Source: Psychrobacillus sp. OK028 (GTDB lineage Bacteria; Bacillota; Bacilli; Bacillales_A; Planococcaceae). From it: a DNA stretch of 64,000 bases. Shown in pieces: positions 55,164 through 63,913 of this stretch. A program made the position numbers and the translations under genes. The notes under the pieces were generated by a model, which did not search any database, was not told the DNA's origin, and was given only the letters and a program-made list of their open reading frames with translations. The stretch is from the NCBI RefSeq assembly GCF_900103605.1, contig NZ_FNHY01000004.1:62001-126000 (forward strand), read 5' to 3'. How positions within the stretch are numbered: the stretch's first letter is position 1; each line of letters begins with the position of its first letter.

Positions 55164-55913
55164 TCACTCCTTAAACTCGACTTCTACATCATAATCCACT
55201 AACTGGAACATTTCTTTTACCGATTTAGCAGCATTTTCTTCTGCTAACTCTAAAATACCCTGCCCCGTTGTTTCTTCAATCATCATCTGTTTTGCAGTCT
55301 CTGCAAGTTCATATGCTTCCTCAATATCTGCTTTTTCACGGAATAATCCTTCATACGAAAATACCTCCACCTGATCAAACAAAATCTCCGGTCCGCCTAA
55401 AAACTCAGATTTTGGCAATGTTAACAAGGCTGTTCTATTCTCTTCATCTACTTTTATATCCGATTCCGTCACCTGCGAAAAATCGACACCTGCTTTGACG
55501 GAGCCTGGCACAACAACCAGGAGCTGCCTTTTCGTACCAGGCAAATCAATGCCAATCTCTTTTCCAAATACAGCATTATCTTGTCTTTCAATAATTACTT
55601 TCGTGTATGCCTGTGCTGTAGACAGCTCATTTAAGGCTTGTACTTGCTCCACGAATGACCCTTTACTTTCTGTAAATGTACTTCCTTTAATAGCCCAAAA
55701 AGCAGCGAAGGGAAGTGCTGCTAGCAATAAAATAACGAGAAGTCCAATTAGTAGGAAGGTTTTGGAGCCAAATCGAAATAAAACACCAGGCATCTTCCAA
55801 AAGTCAAATCCTTTACGAGAGGGGCTTTCTGCAATCGTTGCAGCCGTTTCATCCTGTGCTTTTAATTCCTGTAGAAGCTTTTCCATTTCACGAATCTTGT
55901 CCTCTTTTCGCAT
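55164..55913 (-). CDS. DUF4230 membrane-anchored protein
   Basis: 249 residues: N-terminal cytoplasmic stretch with a short coiled coil (KIREMEKLLQELKAQDE), one membrane helix at about 54-76 (FLLIGLLVILLLAALPFAAF), and an extracellular DUF4230 domain (TKVIIERQDNAVFGKEIG, LLVVVPGSVKAGVDFS, ILELAEENAAKSVKEMF). Function unknown. First gene of the ung operon; ATG follows AAGAGGGAT. Confidence 0.82.
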   Translation of the reverse strand: MRKEDKIREMEKLLQELKAQDETAATIAESPSRKGFDFWKMPGVLFRFGSKTFLLIGLLVILLLAALPFAAFWAIKGSTFTESKGSFVEQVQALNELSTAQAYTKVIIERQDNAVFGKEIGIDLPGTKRQLLVVVPGSVKAGVDFSQVTESDIKVDEENRTALLTLPKSEFLGGPEILFDQVEVFSYEGLFREKADIEEAYELAETAKQMMIEETTGQGILELAEENAAKSVKEMFQLVDYDVEVEFKE

Positions 55914-56016
55914 ATTATCCCTCTTTTCTTTAATTCTATTACGTTTACATTATATAAAAGTTTCGCTATTAACAACCAATCCGCCATGATACGATAAAAA
56001 AAAGGAGATTTTCTAA

Positions 56017-56274
56017 ATGGCAGACTTACACTATCGTGAAAAGCTAAAGCAGATTGAACAAGCAGCAAGTTCAAATGCAGTATCCAAGGATGCTAAAAAT
56101 ATAGGAATGGGCTGTTTTATTTTTGCGTTCTTTCTACTTATTGTTTTCCTTTTATTTTTATCTGTTTCCTTATGGATAAACAAAATTATTGTTGGAGCTC
56201 TTTTAACGGGTATTTTAGTTATTATTTGTATATTTGTTTTATACAAACTATGGACTGCTCCCAAGATTCCATAA
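56017..56274 (+). CDS. Small two-helix membrane protein, unknown
   Basis: 85 residues with a charged cytoplasmic start (MADLHYREKLKQIEQAASS) and two hydrophobic helices at about 30-52 and 56-76. AAAAGGAGA lies 9 nt upstream of ATG. It is 69 bp upstream of pdxK on the same strand. I do not recognise the family. Confidence 0.7.
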   Translation: MADLHYREKLKQIEQAASSNAVSKDAKNIGMGCFIFAFFLLIVFLLFLSVSLWINKIIVGALLTGILVIICIFVLYKLWTAPKIP

Positions 56275-56343
56275 TGTAATTATCTGAAAAAATCTGATAC
56301 AATGAATTAATTACCCACAGCATAGAAAAAGGAGAAAAGTCTA

Positions 56344-57177
56344 ATGTCTATTAAAAAAACACTTACAATAGCTGGTTCCGATACTTCTGGTGGAGCTGGA
56401 ATACAAGCAGATTTAAAAACTTTCCAAGAGCACGGTACATATGGTATGAACGTTTTAACAGTAGTAGCTACGATGGATCCTGATAACGGCTGGAGCCATG
56501 GTGTATTTTCATTGCCAGTGGACGAGATTAAACGTCAAGCCAAAACAGCATTATCTACAAATGTAGATGCTATTAAAACTGGTATGCTAAGTACCGAAGA
56601 AATTATCGAAACTGCTGGGAATATAATAGAAGAAGCTGGAGTTCAAAGTGTCGTTATTGACCCTGTTATGGTATGTAAGGGCGAAGATGAAGTTTTAAAT
56701 CCTGGGACAGTGGACGCAATGATTGAGTTTTTACTTCCACGCGCTTTAGTAGTTACGCCTAATCTATTTGAAGCTGGTCAACTTTCTGGACTTGGTGCAT
56801 TGAAAACTGTCGAGGATATGAAAGCTGCTGCAGAAAAAATTCATGCACTTGGCGCTAAAAATGTTGTCATTAAAGGTGGAAAGCAGTTAAAGCATGAAAA
56901 GGCTGTCGACCTATTCTTTGACGGTCAAACCCATACACTATTAGAAACAGAAAAAACCGAAACTACGTATAATCATGGTGCTGGCTGTACATTTGCTGCA
57001 GCGGTAACTGCAAACTTAGCTAACGGCTTATCTGTTGCCGATTCAGTTTTTGAAGCAAAAGAATTTGTTTCAGCTGCAATCGCACATGGTTGGAAACTAA
57101 ATCAATATGTTGGACCAGTTCTTCATGGTGCTAAAGGTAAGTTTGGTGCACCAGAAGTAACTACTACAACTGTTTAA
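56344..57177 (+). CDS. pdxK: Pyridoxine/pyridoxal kinase, ThiD-like
   Basis: 277 residues, closest to the B. subtilis PdxK (YwdB) subgroup that phosphorylates pyridoxal and also HMP. Ribokinase-fold motifs: IAGSDTSGGAGIQADLKTF, VIDPVMVCKGEDEVL, VVTPNLFEAGQLSG and the catalytic NHGAGCTFAAAVTA; the Cys in GAGCTF is typical of this subgroup. ATG follows AAAAGGAGAA. Own terminator downstream. Confidence 0.92.
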   Translation: MSIKKTLTIAGSDTSGGAGIQADLKTFQEHGTYGMNVLTVVATMDPDNGWSHGVFSLPVDEIKRQAKTALSTNVDAIKTGMLSTEEIIETAGNIIEEAGVQSVVIDPVMVCKGEDEVLNPGTVDAMIEFLLPRALVVTPNLFEAGQLSGLGALKTVEDMKAAAEKIHALGAKNVVIKGGKQLKHEKAVDLFFDGQTHTLLETEKTETTYNHGAGCTFAAAVTANLANGLSVADSVFEAKEFVSAAIAHGWKLNQYVGPVLHGAKGKFGAPEVTTTTV

Positions 57178-57191
57178 TACGTATATAATAG

Positions 57192-57226
57192 CTCGCAATG
57201 TCATCTATGACTTGCGAGTTTTTTTG
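57192..57226 (+). terminator. pdxK terminator
   Basis: Stem CTCGCAA with TTGCGAG (57192-57198 and 57212-57218), extended inside by GTCAT/ATGAC, then TTTTTTT. Confidence 0.88.
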
Positions 57227-57421
57227 TTCCTTAAGAAATCATACAATTTTCGGCACGTGAATCATTTACAACAAGTAAATTTGGTCCTAAACTTCAGGGC
57301 AGAGCTCGACTAAGTCGCTTCAACGTAAAGAACCCTTTTTGTTGTGTCTAATTCAATCATTCGCATCATAAAGTTTTTTTCTTTATACTAATAACAGACA
57401 GTATGTTAGGAGGCAATATGT

Positions 57422-57772
57422 ATGGAACTTGTTCAAGTAGATCGCTTGCAGGAGCTTTTGAATAACTTTGCAAACGAAGATATATATATACATTTAGAAA
57501 CGACGAATGGTGCGTATGCAGCCCATTTTAATGAGAATGTCTTTAATGCGGGAGCCTTTATCCGTAACGTAATGATCCGTTATGAACTCGGGAAAATAGC
57601 TGGAGAATCTCCACACCGTATAGGCTTGAAGCTTCCATATGGTTGGGTTTATGCACAAGGGATTACCCATTTTGAGTTAGATGAGCACGGCCGATTGCTT
57701 ATGGCAGGACATGACCAAGCTGGAAAGCTAGCTGTGGCATTACAAATTAGTAAAACACCATTTACGTATTAA
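57422..57772 (+). CDS. yojF: DUF1806 family protein YojF
   Basis: 116 residues; conserved partner of bshB2 in Bacillales. Recognised by HFNENVFNAGAFIRNV and KLPYGWVYAQGITHFEL. Function unknown, but it always accompanies the bacillithiol deacetylase gene. Start at the ATG at 57422, with AGGAGG about 8 nt upstream; 13 bp separate it from bshB2. Confidence 0.9.
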   Translation: MELVQVDRLQELLNNFANEDIYIHLETTNGAYAAHFNENVFNAGAFIRNVMIRYELGKIAGESPHRIGLKLPYGWVYAQGITHFELDEHGRLLMAGHDQAGKLAVALQISKTPFTY

Positions 57773-57785
57773 GGAGGACATATAA

Positions 57786-58472
57786 ATGACATTACCAATG
57801 GAACGACATGTACTTGTAGTATTCCCCCATCCTGATGATGAAGCATTTGGGGTATCAGGTACTATCGCTACTTATATCAATCAAGGGATTCCGGTTACAT
57901 ATGCTTGCTTAACATTAGGTGAAATGGGAAGAAATTTAGGTAACCCTCCTTTTGCTACACGCGAAACATTGCCGCATATCCGCAAGGAAGAGTTGCTTGC
58001 CTCTGCTAAAGCAATGGGTTTAACAGATCTTCGTATGATGGGATTACGTGATAAAACAATCGAATTTGAAGATGATGAAAAAATGGTGGAGATGATGCAA
58101 AGCCTTATTTCCGATACGAACCCTTCGCTTATCATTACATTTTATCCGAACTATGCTGTACATCCTGATCACGATGCGACTGGCCGTGCTATGATACGTG
58201 CGGTTAGACGTATGCCTGAGGAGCAGCGTCCGAAAATTTACGCATTGGCATTCTCCAATGACTCAAAAGAGGCTCTTGGAGAACCAGATATTGTTCATAA
58301 TATTAAAGAAGCCGCAGAACAAAAAATGGGTTCTATGCGTGCGCATATTTCACAAACTGCATGGATGTTAGAGGAAATGGATAAACGCCTAGCGGATGGT
58401 GAAGCCGAGGCAGAAAATTGGCTTAACTTTGAACGTTTTTACACATACGATTTCTCCAAAGATTTCGAATAA
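57786..58472 (+). CDS. bshB2: Bacillithiol biosynthesis deacetylase BshB2
   Basis: Zinc-dependent LmbE-family deacetylase removing acetyl from GlcNAc-malate in bacillithiol synthesis. 228 residues with PHPDDEAFGVSGT at the N-terminus (metal ligands His, Asp, Asp) and the third ligand in AVHPDHDATGRAM. ATG follows AAGGAGGAC. Operon with yojF. Confidence 0.94.
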   Translation: MTLPMERHVLVVFPHPDDEAFGVSGTIATYINQGIPVTYACLTLGEMGRNLGNPPFATRETLPHIRKEELLASAKAMGLTDLRMMGLRDKTIEFEDDEKMVEMMQSLISDTNPSLIITFYPNYAVHPDHDATGRAMIRAVRRMPEEQRPKIYALAFSNDSKEALGEPDIVHNIKEAAEQKMGSMRAHISQTAWMLEEMDKRLADGEAEAENWLNFERFYTYDFSKDFE

Positions 58473-58519
58473 AAGAACTTCCATATATTCTATAGACTTC
58501 TTCATGCATTTGAATTATT

Positions 58520-58552
58520 ATGTATAAATATCATTCTATGATGTATAAATAT
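58520..58552 (+). repeat. Pair of direct repeats upstream of the YjiH-type gene
   Basis: ATGTATAAATAT occurs at 58520 and again at 58541, 21 bp apart, ending 28 bp before the downstream start codon. Could be an operator pair or promoter duplication. Confidence 0.5.
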
Positions 58553-58580
58553 TCACATTTACAGAAAGTTGGTCTTATGC

Positions 58581-59921
58581 ATGAAAAAGTTTTCCTTATC
58601 TACCTGGTTATTATTCCTGCTTCCTTCTATAGCAGGTGTTATATTATTCATGATTCCTCTACCGATTGATGGTGGGTTTCAAATACCTATTGCATGGCTA
58701 GCAAGTCTTCTATCAGGAGTGCTTGAACCTGTTGTTCAATGGCTTGCATTAATCACTTTATTAATCGCTGCAATTGGTTCCATTATTTTTCTTTTCTTAC
58801 CAAAAGAAGATACGTTTATTAATAACTTGTTCAAAGTGACGCCATTTTGGACAGTAACACGGATTGTTGGGGCAGTGTTTGCTATCTTAATCATCTGGCA
58901 GCTTGGTCCTGAAGCAATTTGGAGCGAAAATACTGGTGGGTTGTTATTAAGTCCTACTGGATTAGTATCATTCCTGTTCACTATTTTCCTTTTTGCTGGT
59001 TTGTTATTACCCCTACTATTAAACTTCGGCCTCTTGGAGTTCTTTGGTACAATGATGGTGAAAATCATGCGTCCTTTATTTAAGCTTCCAGGTCGTTCCG
59101 CAGTTGATGCCCTTACTTCCTGGGTTGGAGATGGAACAATCGGTGTCTTGCTAACGAGCAGACAGTATGAAGAAGGATATTACACGAAAAAAGAAGCAGC
59201 AATTATCGGGTCTACTTTCTCTGTTGTTTCGATCACTTTTTGTATCGTTGTTTTAGAGCAAGTTGGTTTAGAGAATTACTTTATTCCCTATTATTTAACT
59301 GTTCTTCTTTGTGGGGTAGTTCTTGCGTTTATAATGCCAAGAATTTACCCTCTTGCTGGAAAAGAGGATACACATATTGATGGACGTCCGCTTGATTTGG
59401 ATGCGGAGAAATATCCTAAAAATTATAATGCTGTTACGCATGGTTTAGAAAATGCATTAAATATGGCAAATAAAAATCGGTCACTTCGTAATTTTTTCTC
59501 TGATGGTATAAAAAATGTAGTTGATATGTATATTGGGGTTGCACCTGTAGTGCTTGCATTTGGTACGATTGCTTTAATGCTTGCAGAATATACTTCTGTT
59601 TTCACTATTTTAGGTAAGCCATTTGAACCTTTACTTTTGCTTTTCGGAATTCCAGAAGCAGCGGCTGCAGCCCAAACAATGGTTGTGGGATTTGCAGATA
59701 TGTTCCTACCATCTATTCTAGGGGCATCAATTGAATCGGAATTGACTCGTTTCTTTATTGCAACGATGTCGGTAACTCAGTTGATTTATATGTCTGAGGT
59801 TGGTGGATTGTTATTAGGTTCAAAAATTCCGGTTAATTTTAAAGATTTACTCGTTATTTTCTTATTACGTACGCTTATTTCGTTCCCAATCATTGCAGCT
59901 GTAGCGCATATATTATTTTAA
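58581..59921 (+). CDS. YjiH family membrane protein (nucleoside-transporter gate domain)
   Basis: 446 residues from ATG at 58581; the open frame begins at TTG 58569. About ten membrane helices. Contains two gate-domain-like halves: LTSWVGDGTIGVLLTSRQYEEG (split by a short loop) with TKKEAAIIGSTFSVVSI, and EAAAAAQTMVVGFADMFLPS, typical of the YjiH family. Transport substrate unknown. The ribosome binding site is weak (AAAGTTGG). Confidence 0.85.
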   Translation: MKKFSLSTWLLFLLPSIAGVILFMIPLPIDGGFQIPIAWLASLLSGVLEPVVQWLALITLLIAAIGSIIFLFLPKEDTFINNLFKVTPFWTVTRIVGAVFAILIIWQLGPEAIWSENTGGLLLSPTGLVSFLFTIFLFAGLLLPLLLNFGLLEFFGTMMVKIMRPLFKLPGRSAVDALTSWVGDGTIGVLLTSRQYEEGYYTKKEAAIIGSTFSVVSITFCIVVLEQVGLENYFIPYYLTVLLCGVVLAFIMPRIYPLAGKEDTHIDGRPLDLDAEKYPKNYNAVTHGLENALNMANKNRSLRNFFSDGIKNVVDMYIGVAPVVLAFGTIALMLAEYTSVFTILGKPFEPLLLLFGIPEAAAAAQTMVVGFADMFLPSILGASIESELTRFFIATMSVTQLIYMSEVGGLLLGSKIPVNFKDLLVIFLLRTLISFPIIAAVAHILF

Positions 59922-59961
59922 AGATGGCTAGTGTGAAGGTTAATGATTGAGGTTATATAGA

Positions 59962-60047
59962 AAAAAGAGCCTGGAGAATCTGAACTAACCCCTGTCTACT
60001 TGATAGGGAGCAGTTCAATTATTTCCAAGCTCTTTTTTCTTGAATTT
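59962..60047. terminator. Large nested hairpin with terminator ends
   Basis: Outer stem AAAAAAGAGC with GCTCTTTTTT (59962-59971 and about 60031-60040), middle stem TGAACT with AGTTCA, inner stem CCCTGTC/GATAGGG. A and T runs at the two ends make it a bidirectional terminator for the convergent yjiH-type and methyltransferase genes. The inner part resembles ends of IS3-type elements, but only loosely. Confidence 0.7.
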
Positions 60048-60093
60048 TTTATTAAGACAACCGTTCGTTCAACATTCCATATTAGAAACATTT

Positions 60094-60825
60094 TTACTTC
60101 ACACAAGAAAAAGCCAGTACAATTGGAATTCGTTGTCTTCTAACAAATTCGTCTTCACTACTAAAATGTTCACGCTTCGGTTTACCCTCACGTAAATCTA
60201 CAACTGAAAAGCCAGCTTGTGTAAGTGCTATAAAATAATGTTCAATTGTACGATGATACTTAACTACTATTTGGTCGATCCAAGGCTCCTTTCTTTCTCC
60301 CTCATGGAAATAGTCATCGACAATCCAATTACCTCGTTTATCTCCAGATTGTTTACTAGCAAACGACGAGGTTGTAAGTGGATGCTGGATACTAAAAACA
60401 AATCTCCCACTATCTTTAAGTGTTTTATGAATATCTTGAAACAGACGGTTAATGTCTGAAACATAATGGATTGCAAATCGAGATGTTACAAGATCAAATG
60501 TCTCTTTTGGATAATCATAAAATTCCATTGTTTCAAAGTGTATGGTCCCGTTTTGTTCAAGCATGTTAGACCGTGCTACTTCCACCATTTGTTCTGAACC
60601 TTCCACTCCTGTGTAGTTTTTTGCTCCTAAATGCAAGAGTTCTTTTCCAAACGATGCATCACCACACCCTAAATCTAAGACACTACTATCTTGAATGCTC
60701 CCTATTAATTCATAGATAATCGGTCCTTCAATAGCGTTATTTGGACTATCTTTTCTGTTTCTTCTAGCCATATAATTATTAAAAAAATCCGTTTGATCGT
60801 AAACACTAGATCCTTTAAATTCCAT
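60094..60825 (-). CDS. Class I SAM-dependent methyltransferase
   Basis: 243 residues. Motif I VLDLGCGDASFGKELLHLG at about residues 53-71, followed by GVEGSEQMVEVA and TSRFAIHYVSDI; the C-terminal part (QHPLTTSSF, IEHYFIALTQAGFSVVDLREG) is of the UbiE/TehB-like group. Substrate unknown. Single gene; ATG at 60825 with GGGGGAGACG upstream. Confidence 0.85.
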   Translation of the reverse strand: MEFKGSSVYDQTDFFNNYMARRNRKDSPNNAIEGPIIYELIGSIQDSSVLDLGCGDASFGKELLHLGAKNYTGVEGSEQMVEVARSNMLEQNGTIHFETMEFYDYPKETFDLVTSRFAIHYVSDINRLFQDIHKTLKDSGRFVFSIQHPLTTSSFASKQSGDKRGNWIVDDYFHEGERKEPWIDQIVVKYHRTIEHYFIALTQAGFSVVDLREGKPKREHFSSEDEFVRRQRIPIVLAFSCVK

Positions 60826-61012
60826 CGAAACGTCTCCCCCTCAAAAATTTGAGATGTCGGGCGATTCATCGCCGAATACACAAATTAATGTATTCTATCA
60901 CATGTTTCTCAGAATAGACAAGTTGGATGTTATTTACTTAAAAATTATATAAAAAGTTATCCCCCGGTAATTATTGGAATGAAAAACGGCTTATAGAATA
61001 TTTTATAATTTA

Positions 61013-61354
61013 CTATTTGTCTTCTGTGTTAATTGGTCTAATTACCTTTCCGTTTTTAACCATAGCCCATTGTTCAATCTTGTCTTCTTCATTCAAGTAT
61101 AATAGGTATTCTAAATCGCTTTCCTTATCATCATCTAATGGTTTCACTAGATATGTTCTCGTTGCTGCTCTCAACGTACCGTGTGATTGTCTATCTAGTA
61201 CTTTTATCTCAAAACCCAATTTTAACTCGATTTGTTGAACTTCCTTGGATCTTTCGTTTGAGTCCCATATACTTAATCCTACCAACGCCAGAAGTACTAT
61301 TCCTAGACCAATAAACATAATCCACTTTAAAGTACTGCTTCTAGTTTTCATCAC
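61013..61354 (-). CDS. Membrane-anchored small protein, unknown
   Basis: 113 residues with a single N-terminal membrane helix (about residues 11-29) and a soluble domain outside (LGFEIKVLDRQSHGTL, TYLVKPLDDDKESDLEYLLYL). AAAGGAGGGCGAAG precedes the ATG. Not recognised. Confidence 0.65.
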   Translation of the reverse strand: MMKTRSSTLKWIMFIGLGIVLLALVGLSIWDSNERSKEVQQIELKLGFEIKVLDRQSHGTLRAATRTYLVKPLDDDKESDLEYLLYLNEEDKIEQWAMVKNGKVIRPINTEDK

Positions 61355-61413
61355 TTCGCCCTCCTTTGTTCTAGATTTTTAAAATAATTTGTTTAATTCG
61401 CTTATCTGCTGCT

Positions 61414-61608
61414 TCAGTTCCCACGGATGACAACCTTTCCCTTTCCATCTAAAAAAAGCTCCTGAAAAATATTTTGATTATGTTTATTTGGTTTATGGAC
61501 AAGGATATTCATATACTTTCTTTCCATTTTAGAGAATATAGGTCCCAGAAACAATATTTGAGAGATTAGTGACATCGGACCGTCGACCATTACATAAGTG
61601 CCTTTAGT
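61414..61608 (-). pseudogene. C-terminal remnant of a zinc-type alcohol dehydrogenase (MDR family)
   Basis: The minus-strand frame reads TKGTYVMVDGPMSLISQ, then LFLGPIFSKMERKYMNILVHKPNKH and later FLDGKGKVVIRGN before a stop. This resembles the conserved C-terminal third of NAD(P)-dependent MDR dehydrogenases (KGTYVMVGGPMSRIFQ... ILLHKPNK... AGKVVPVIDR). There is no start codon with ribosome binding site, the upstream frame decays into Lys/Thr-rich sequence and the normal C-terminus is missing, so this is debris. Confidence 0.6.
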
Positions 61609-61825
61609 GTTAGTACGCTTCTTTTTTAATTTAAGTATATGACTGAATAAAAGTTCGAAATCACATAATATGGGTTAATGAACTAAACTGCGTGAACAAG
61701 AAAAAGCTTTACTCCTTATTGAAGTAAAACACCTGTTCCAGAAGCTCCCTCTCTTCTATTACAAATTATGGTTGCTTTTGTTAAGAGTATTTTTTTAGCC
61801 TTTTAACCCACACTAATGTGGTCAA
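61609..61825. other. Intergenic stretch, nothing recognised
   Basis: AT-rich DNA between the dehydrogenase remnant and the Asn-rich gene. It holds possible decayed upstream parts of the pseudogene and no structure I can support. Confidence 0.4.
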
Positions 61826-61839
61826 GGGGGTGAACTGTC

Positions 61840-62022
61840 ATGGTGAATAACAACGACAAAAACAATAAAAATCTCAATAATAACAACGACCAAAATAATT
61901 CAGCTGAATTCGGTGATGATTTCAACTTTGAAAATTTAAACTTGGAGTTTCTAAACTTAAATAGAAATGAACGAAACAAAAACCGCAACAACAATAACAA
62001 AAATAACAATAAAAACAACTAG
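61840..62022 (+). CDS. Asparagine/lysine-rich microprotein
   Basis: 60 residues, about 45 percent Asn. It starts MVNNNDKNNKNLNNNN, has a central hydrophobic-acidic strip EFGDDFNFENLNLEFLNLNR, and ends in repeated NNNKN. AAGGGGGTGA sits 7 nt before the ATG, a very strong ribosome binding site, and the frame ends cleanly, so translation is likely despite the low complexity. No family recognised. A hairpin follows. Confidence 0.6.
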   Translation: MVNNNDKNNKNLNNNNDQNNSAEFGDDFNFENLNLEFLNLNRNERNKNRNNNNKNNNKNN

Positions 62023-62040
62023 AAATACTAAAAAAGTTAA

Positions 62041-62084
62041 AACAGTCATTCCTAAATTTACTTTAGTGATGACTGTTCCTTTAT
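62041..62084 (+). terminator. Possible terminator of the Asn-rich gene
   Basis: Stem AACAGTCAT (62041-62049) with ATGACTGTT (62069-62077); the T run is poor (CCTTTATAG). Confidence 0.45.
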
Positions 62085-62224
62085 AGAGTATTTAAATGTC
62101 TATTTTGTGATTTTGAGACATACATATTCTTTATCCCTCATACTCCGCTATATGATACGTCCTACTCCTTCAAGTAAAGCACGTCGTAAGGAATTTCAAT
62201 ATAATTCTGAAATCTTCCTTATGT

Positions 62225-62569
62225 TCATTCTAAATCATTTATATATGCTTTATATAACTTGTCATTAACTTCAATTGCTATTGCCTCTTCGATATTTATA
62301 TCCTTTATTTCAAAAATCTTACTCGGACTTATATATGGATTTTGGTCTTTAGAGTAAGACACAATTGTTTGAATTCGAGTAATCTTCCCTATTTGTTCTT
62401 CCACCTCTTTAGTTGCTAAAACTTCATCGGTCATTAAATAAGTTAAGTTGTCTATTTTAATTTTGGCTGGTGTAGTGTTAGTAAATTCAGCACTGCTTAA
62501 TTTGTTCGTATTACATCCTGAAAGTAAAATAGAAACAAAAATTAAACCTATTGTTATTGCTTTCTTCAA
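62225..62569 (-). CDS. Small lipoprotein, unknown
   Basis: 114 residues with a lipoprotein signal peptide, MKKAITIGLIFVSILLSG and C19. The mature part is a small beta-rich domain (AKIKIDNLTYLMTDEVLATK, EDINIEEAIAIEVNDKLYKA-like end). AGGGGAGAAA precedes the ATG. Not recognised; an immunity-like or envelope role would be guesswork. Confidence 0.75.
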   Translation of the reverse strand: MKKAITIGLIFVSILLSGCNTNKLSSAEFTNTTPAKIKIDNLTYLMTDEVLATKEVEEQIGKITRIQTIVSYSKDQNPYISPSKIFEIKDINIEEAIAIEVNDKLYKAYINDLE

Positions 62570-62771
62570 TTTCTCCCCTCTTTTCTATAGCCATTAAACT
62601 CTTGTGGCAAAAAGCGCTCGAAAGTGTGCACCCAATGTAGAAATTACTTAATTGTTATAAAGTACTCTTTTTGATTTTTATATACATTTTAACATAAACA
62701 ACCATGTGGAAATTGTCTTATTCTCCATAATCATTAACGATTTATTAACCTTTTCGTAAGAGTCCTAAATA

Positions 62772-62812
62772 AAAACAGCGGACCTAATTTAATAGGTTTC
62801 CGCTGTTTTTTT
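62772..62812 (-). terminator. Terminator formed by the end of the tdh coding region
   Basis: Stem ACAGCGGA with TCCGCTGT and an inner ACCTA/TAGGT, then TTTTTATTT on the minus strand. Its 5' arm is made of the last codons of the gene. T runs on both sides make it bidirectional in form. Confidence 0.8.
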
Positions 62813-63748
62813 TGCTGCTAGTTTAGTTAGCATATCCTTTGTCATTGCATCTAAATCAAATTCATAGGAAAAGCCCCACTCTTCCTTCGCAGCTGTTGCA
62901 TCGATAGAATCTGGCCAGCTATTCGCTATTGCTTGGCGAATTGGATCTACTTCATAGTCCATTGTAAATGTCGGTATTTCCTTTCTTATCGAGGCTGCAA
63001 TTTGCTCAGGCTCAAAGCTCATCGCTGTAACATTAAATGCATTTCGGTGAATCAATTTTGAAGCATCTGCTTCCATTAAATCCACAATTGCTTGAAGTGC
63101 GTCTGGCATATACATCATATCCATATAAGTTCCAGCTGCTATATACGAAGTATAAGATCCATCATTAATGGCTTTATAGTAAATATCGACTGCATAATCA
63201 GTCGTTCCCCCACCAGGTAAGGTTTCATTGGAAATCAGTCCAGGAAAACGAACTCCTCTTGTATCTACTCCAAATTTATTAAAGTAGTAATCACATAATA
63301 GTTCACCAGATACTTTGTTCACACCGTACATCGTTGTCGGTCGTTGAAGTGTATCTTGAGGCGTATTGTTCTTTGGTGTGGATGGACCAAATGCTCCGAT
63401 AGAGCTTGGAGTGAAGAATTGCAGCCGAAGTTCTCGAGACGCTTCTAATGCATTGACTAGACCACCCATATTTAAATTCCACGCAAGTAAAGGCTTTGCC
63501 TCAGCAGTCGCTGATAAAAGAGCTGCCATATGAATCATCGTATCCGCTTTAAAATCCTTCGCAAGCTGATGCATTTTTTCTCCATCTGTAACGTCCAAAA
63601 TTTCAAAAGGACCACTTTCTGTTACTGGTGAAGCTATTTGTCTAATATCTGTGGCTAATATATTCTCAGAACCGTATTCTTTTCGCAATTTGGTTATTAA
63701 CTCTGAACCAATTTGACCCAATGCTCCGGTAACCATAATCTTTTTCAT
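62789..63748 (-). CDS. tdh: L-threonine 3-dehydrogenase, SDR type
   Basis: Extended short-chain dehydrogenase, 319 residues. N-terminal [12 protein letters not shown] (residues 6-17) binds [11 protein letters not shown] and the YxxxK pair in [16 protein letters not shown] form the catalytic site. The sequence agrees with SDR-type threonine dehydrogenases rather than the zinc MDR type. The usual partner kbl (2-amino-3-ketobutyrate ligase) is not in the window. AAGGAAGAAAA precedes the ATG. Confidence 0.85.
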   Translation of the reverse strand: MKKIMVTGALGQIGSELITKLRKEYGSENILATDIRQIASPVTESGPFEILDVTDGEKMHQLAKDFKADTMIHMAALLSATAEAKPLLAWNLNMGGLVNALEASRELRLQFFTPSSIGAFGPSTPKNNTPQDTLQRPTTMYGVNKVSGELLCDYYFNKFGVDTRGVRFPGLISNETLPGGGTTDYAVDIYYKAINDGSYTSYIAAGTYMDMMYMPDALQAIVDLMEADASKLIHRNAFNVTAMSFEPEQIAASIRKEIPTFTMDYEVDPIRQAIANSWPDSIDATAAKEEWGFSYEFDLDAMTKDMLTKLAAKKTAETY

Positions 63749-63913
63749 AATTTTCTTCCTTTCAAAAACATTTGTATTTTTGAGGAGTACACTAAATTGT
63801 TTTAAACCGTTGATAACACTAATATTTTATGAAAGTAATTATACAGTGTTCATTCAATAAACACAATATCTCAACGTAAAGAGTTTTGATATAATGAAAT
63901 TAAGGAGGAGTTT

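Noticed and set aside
57290-57340. Possible degenerate copy of the GAAAGCGCAAGTGCC repeat before yojF
   Set aside because: Only CTCGAC and GTCGCTTCA are reminiscent; similarity is too short to support.
61803-62018. 71-codon minus-strand frame opposite the Asn-rich gene
   Set aside because: Leu/Phe-rich translation of the complementary strand of an Asn/Lys repeat; the plus strand has the ribosome binding site.
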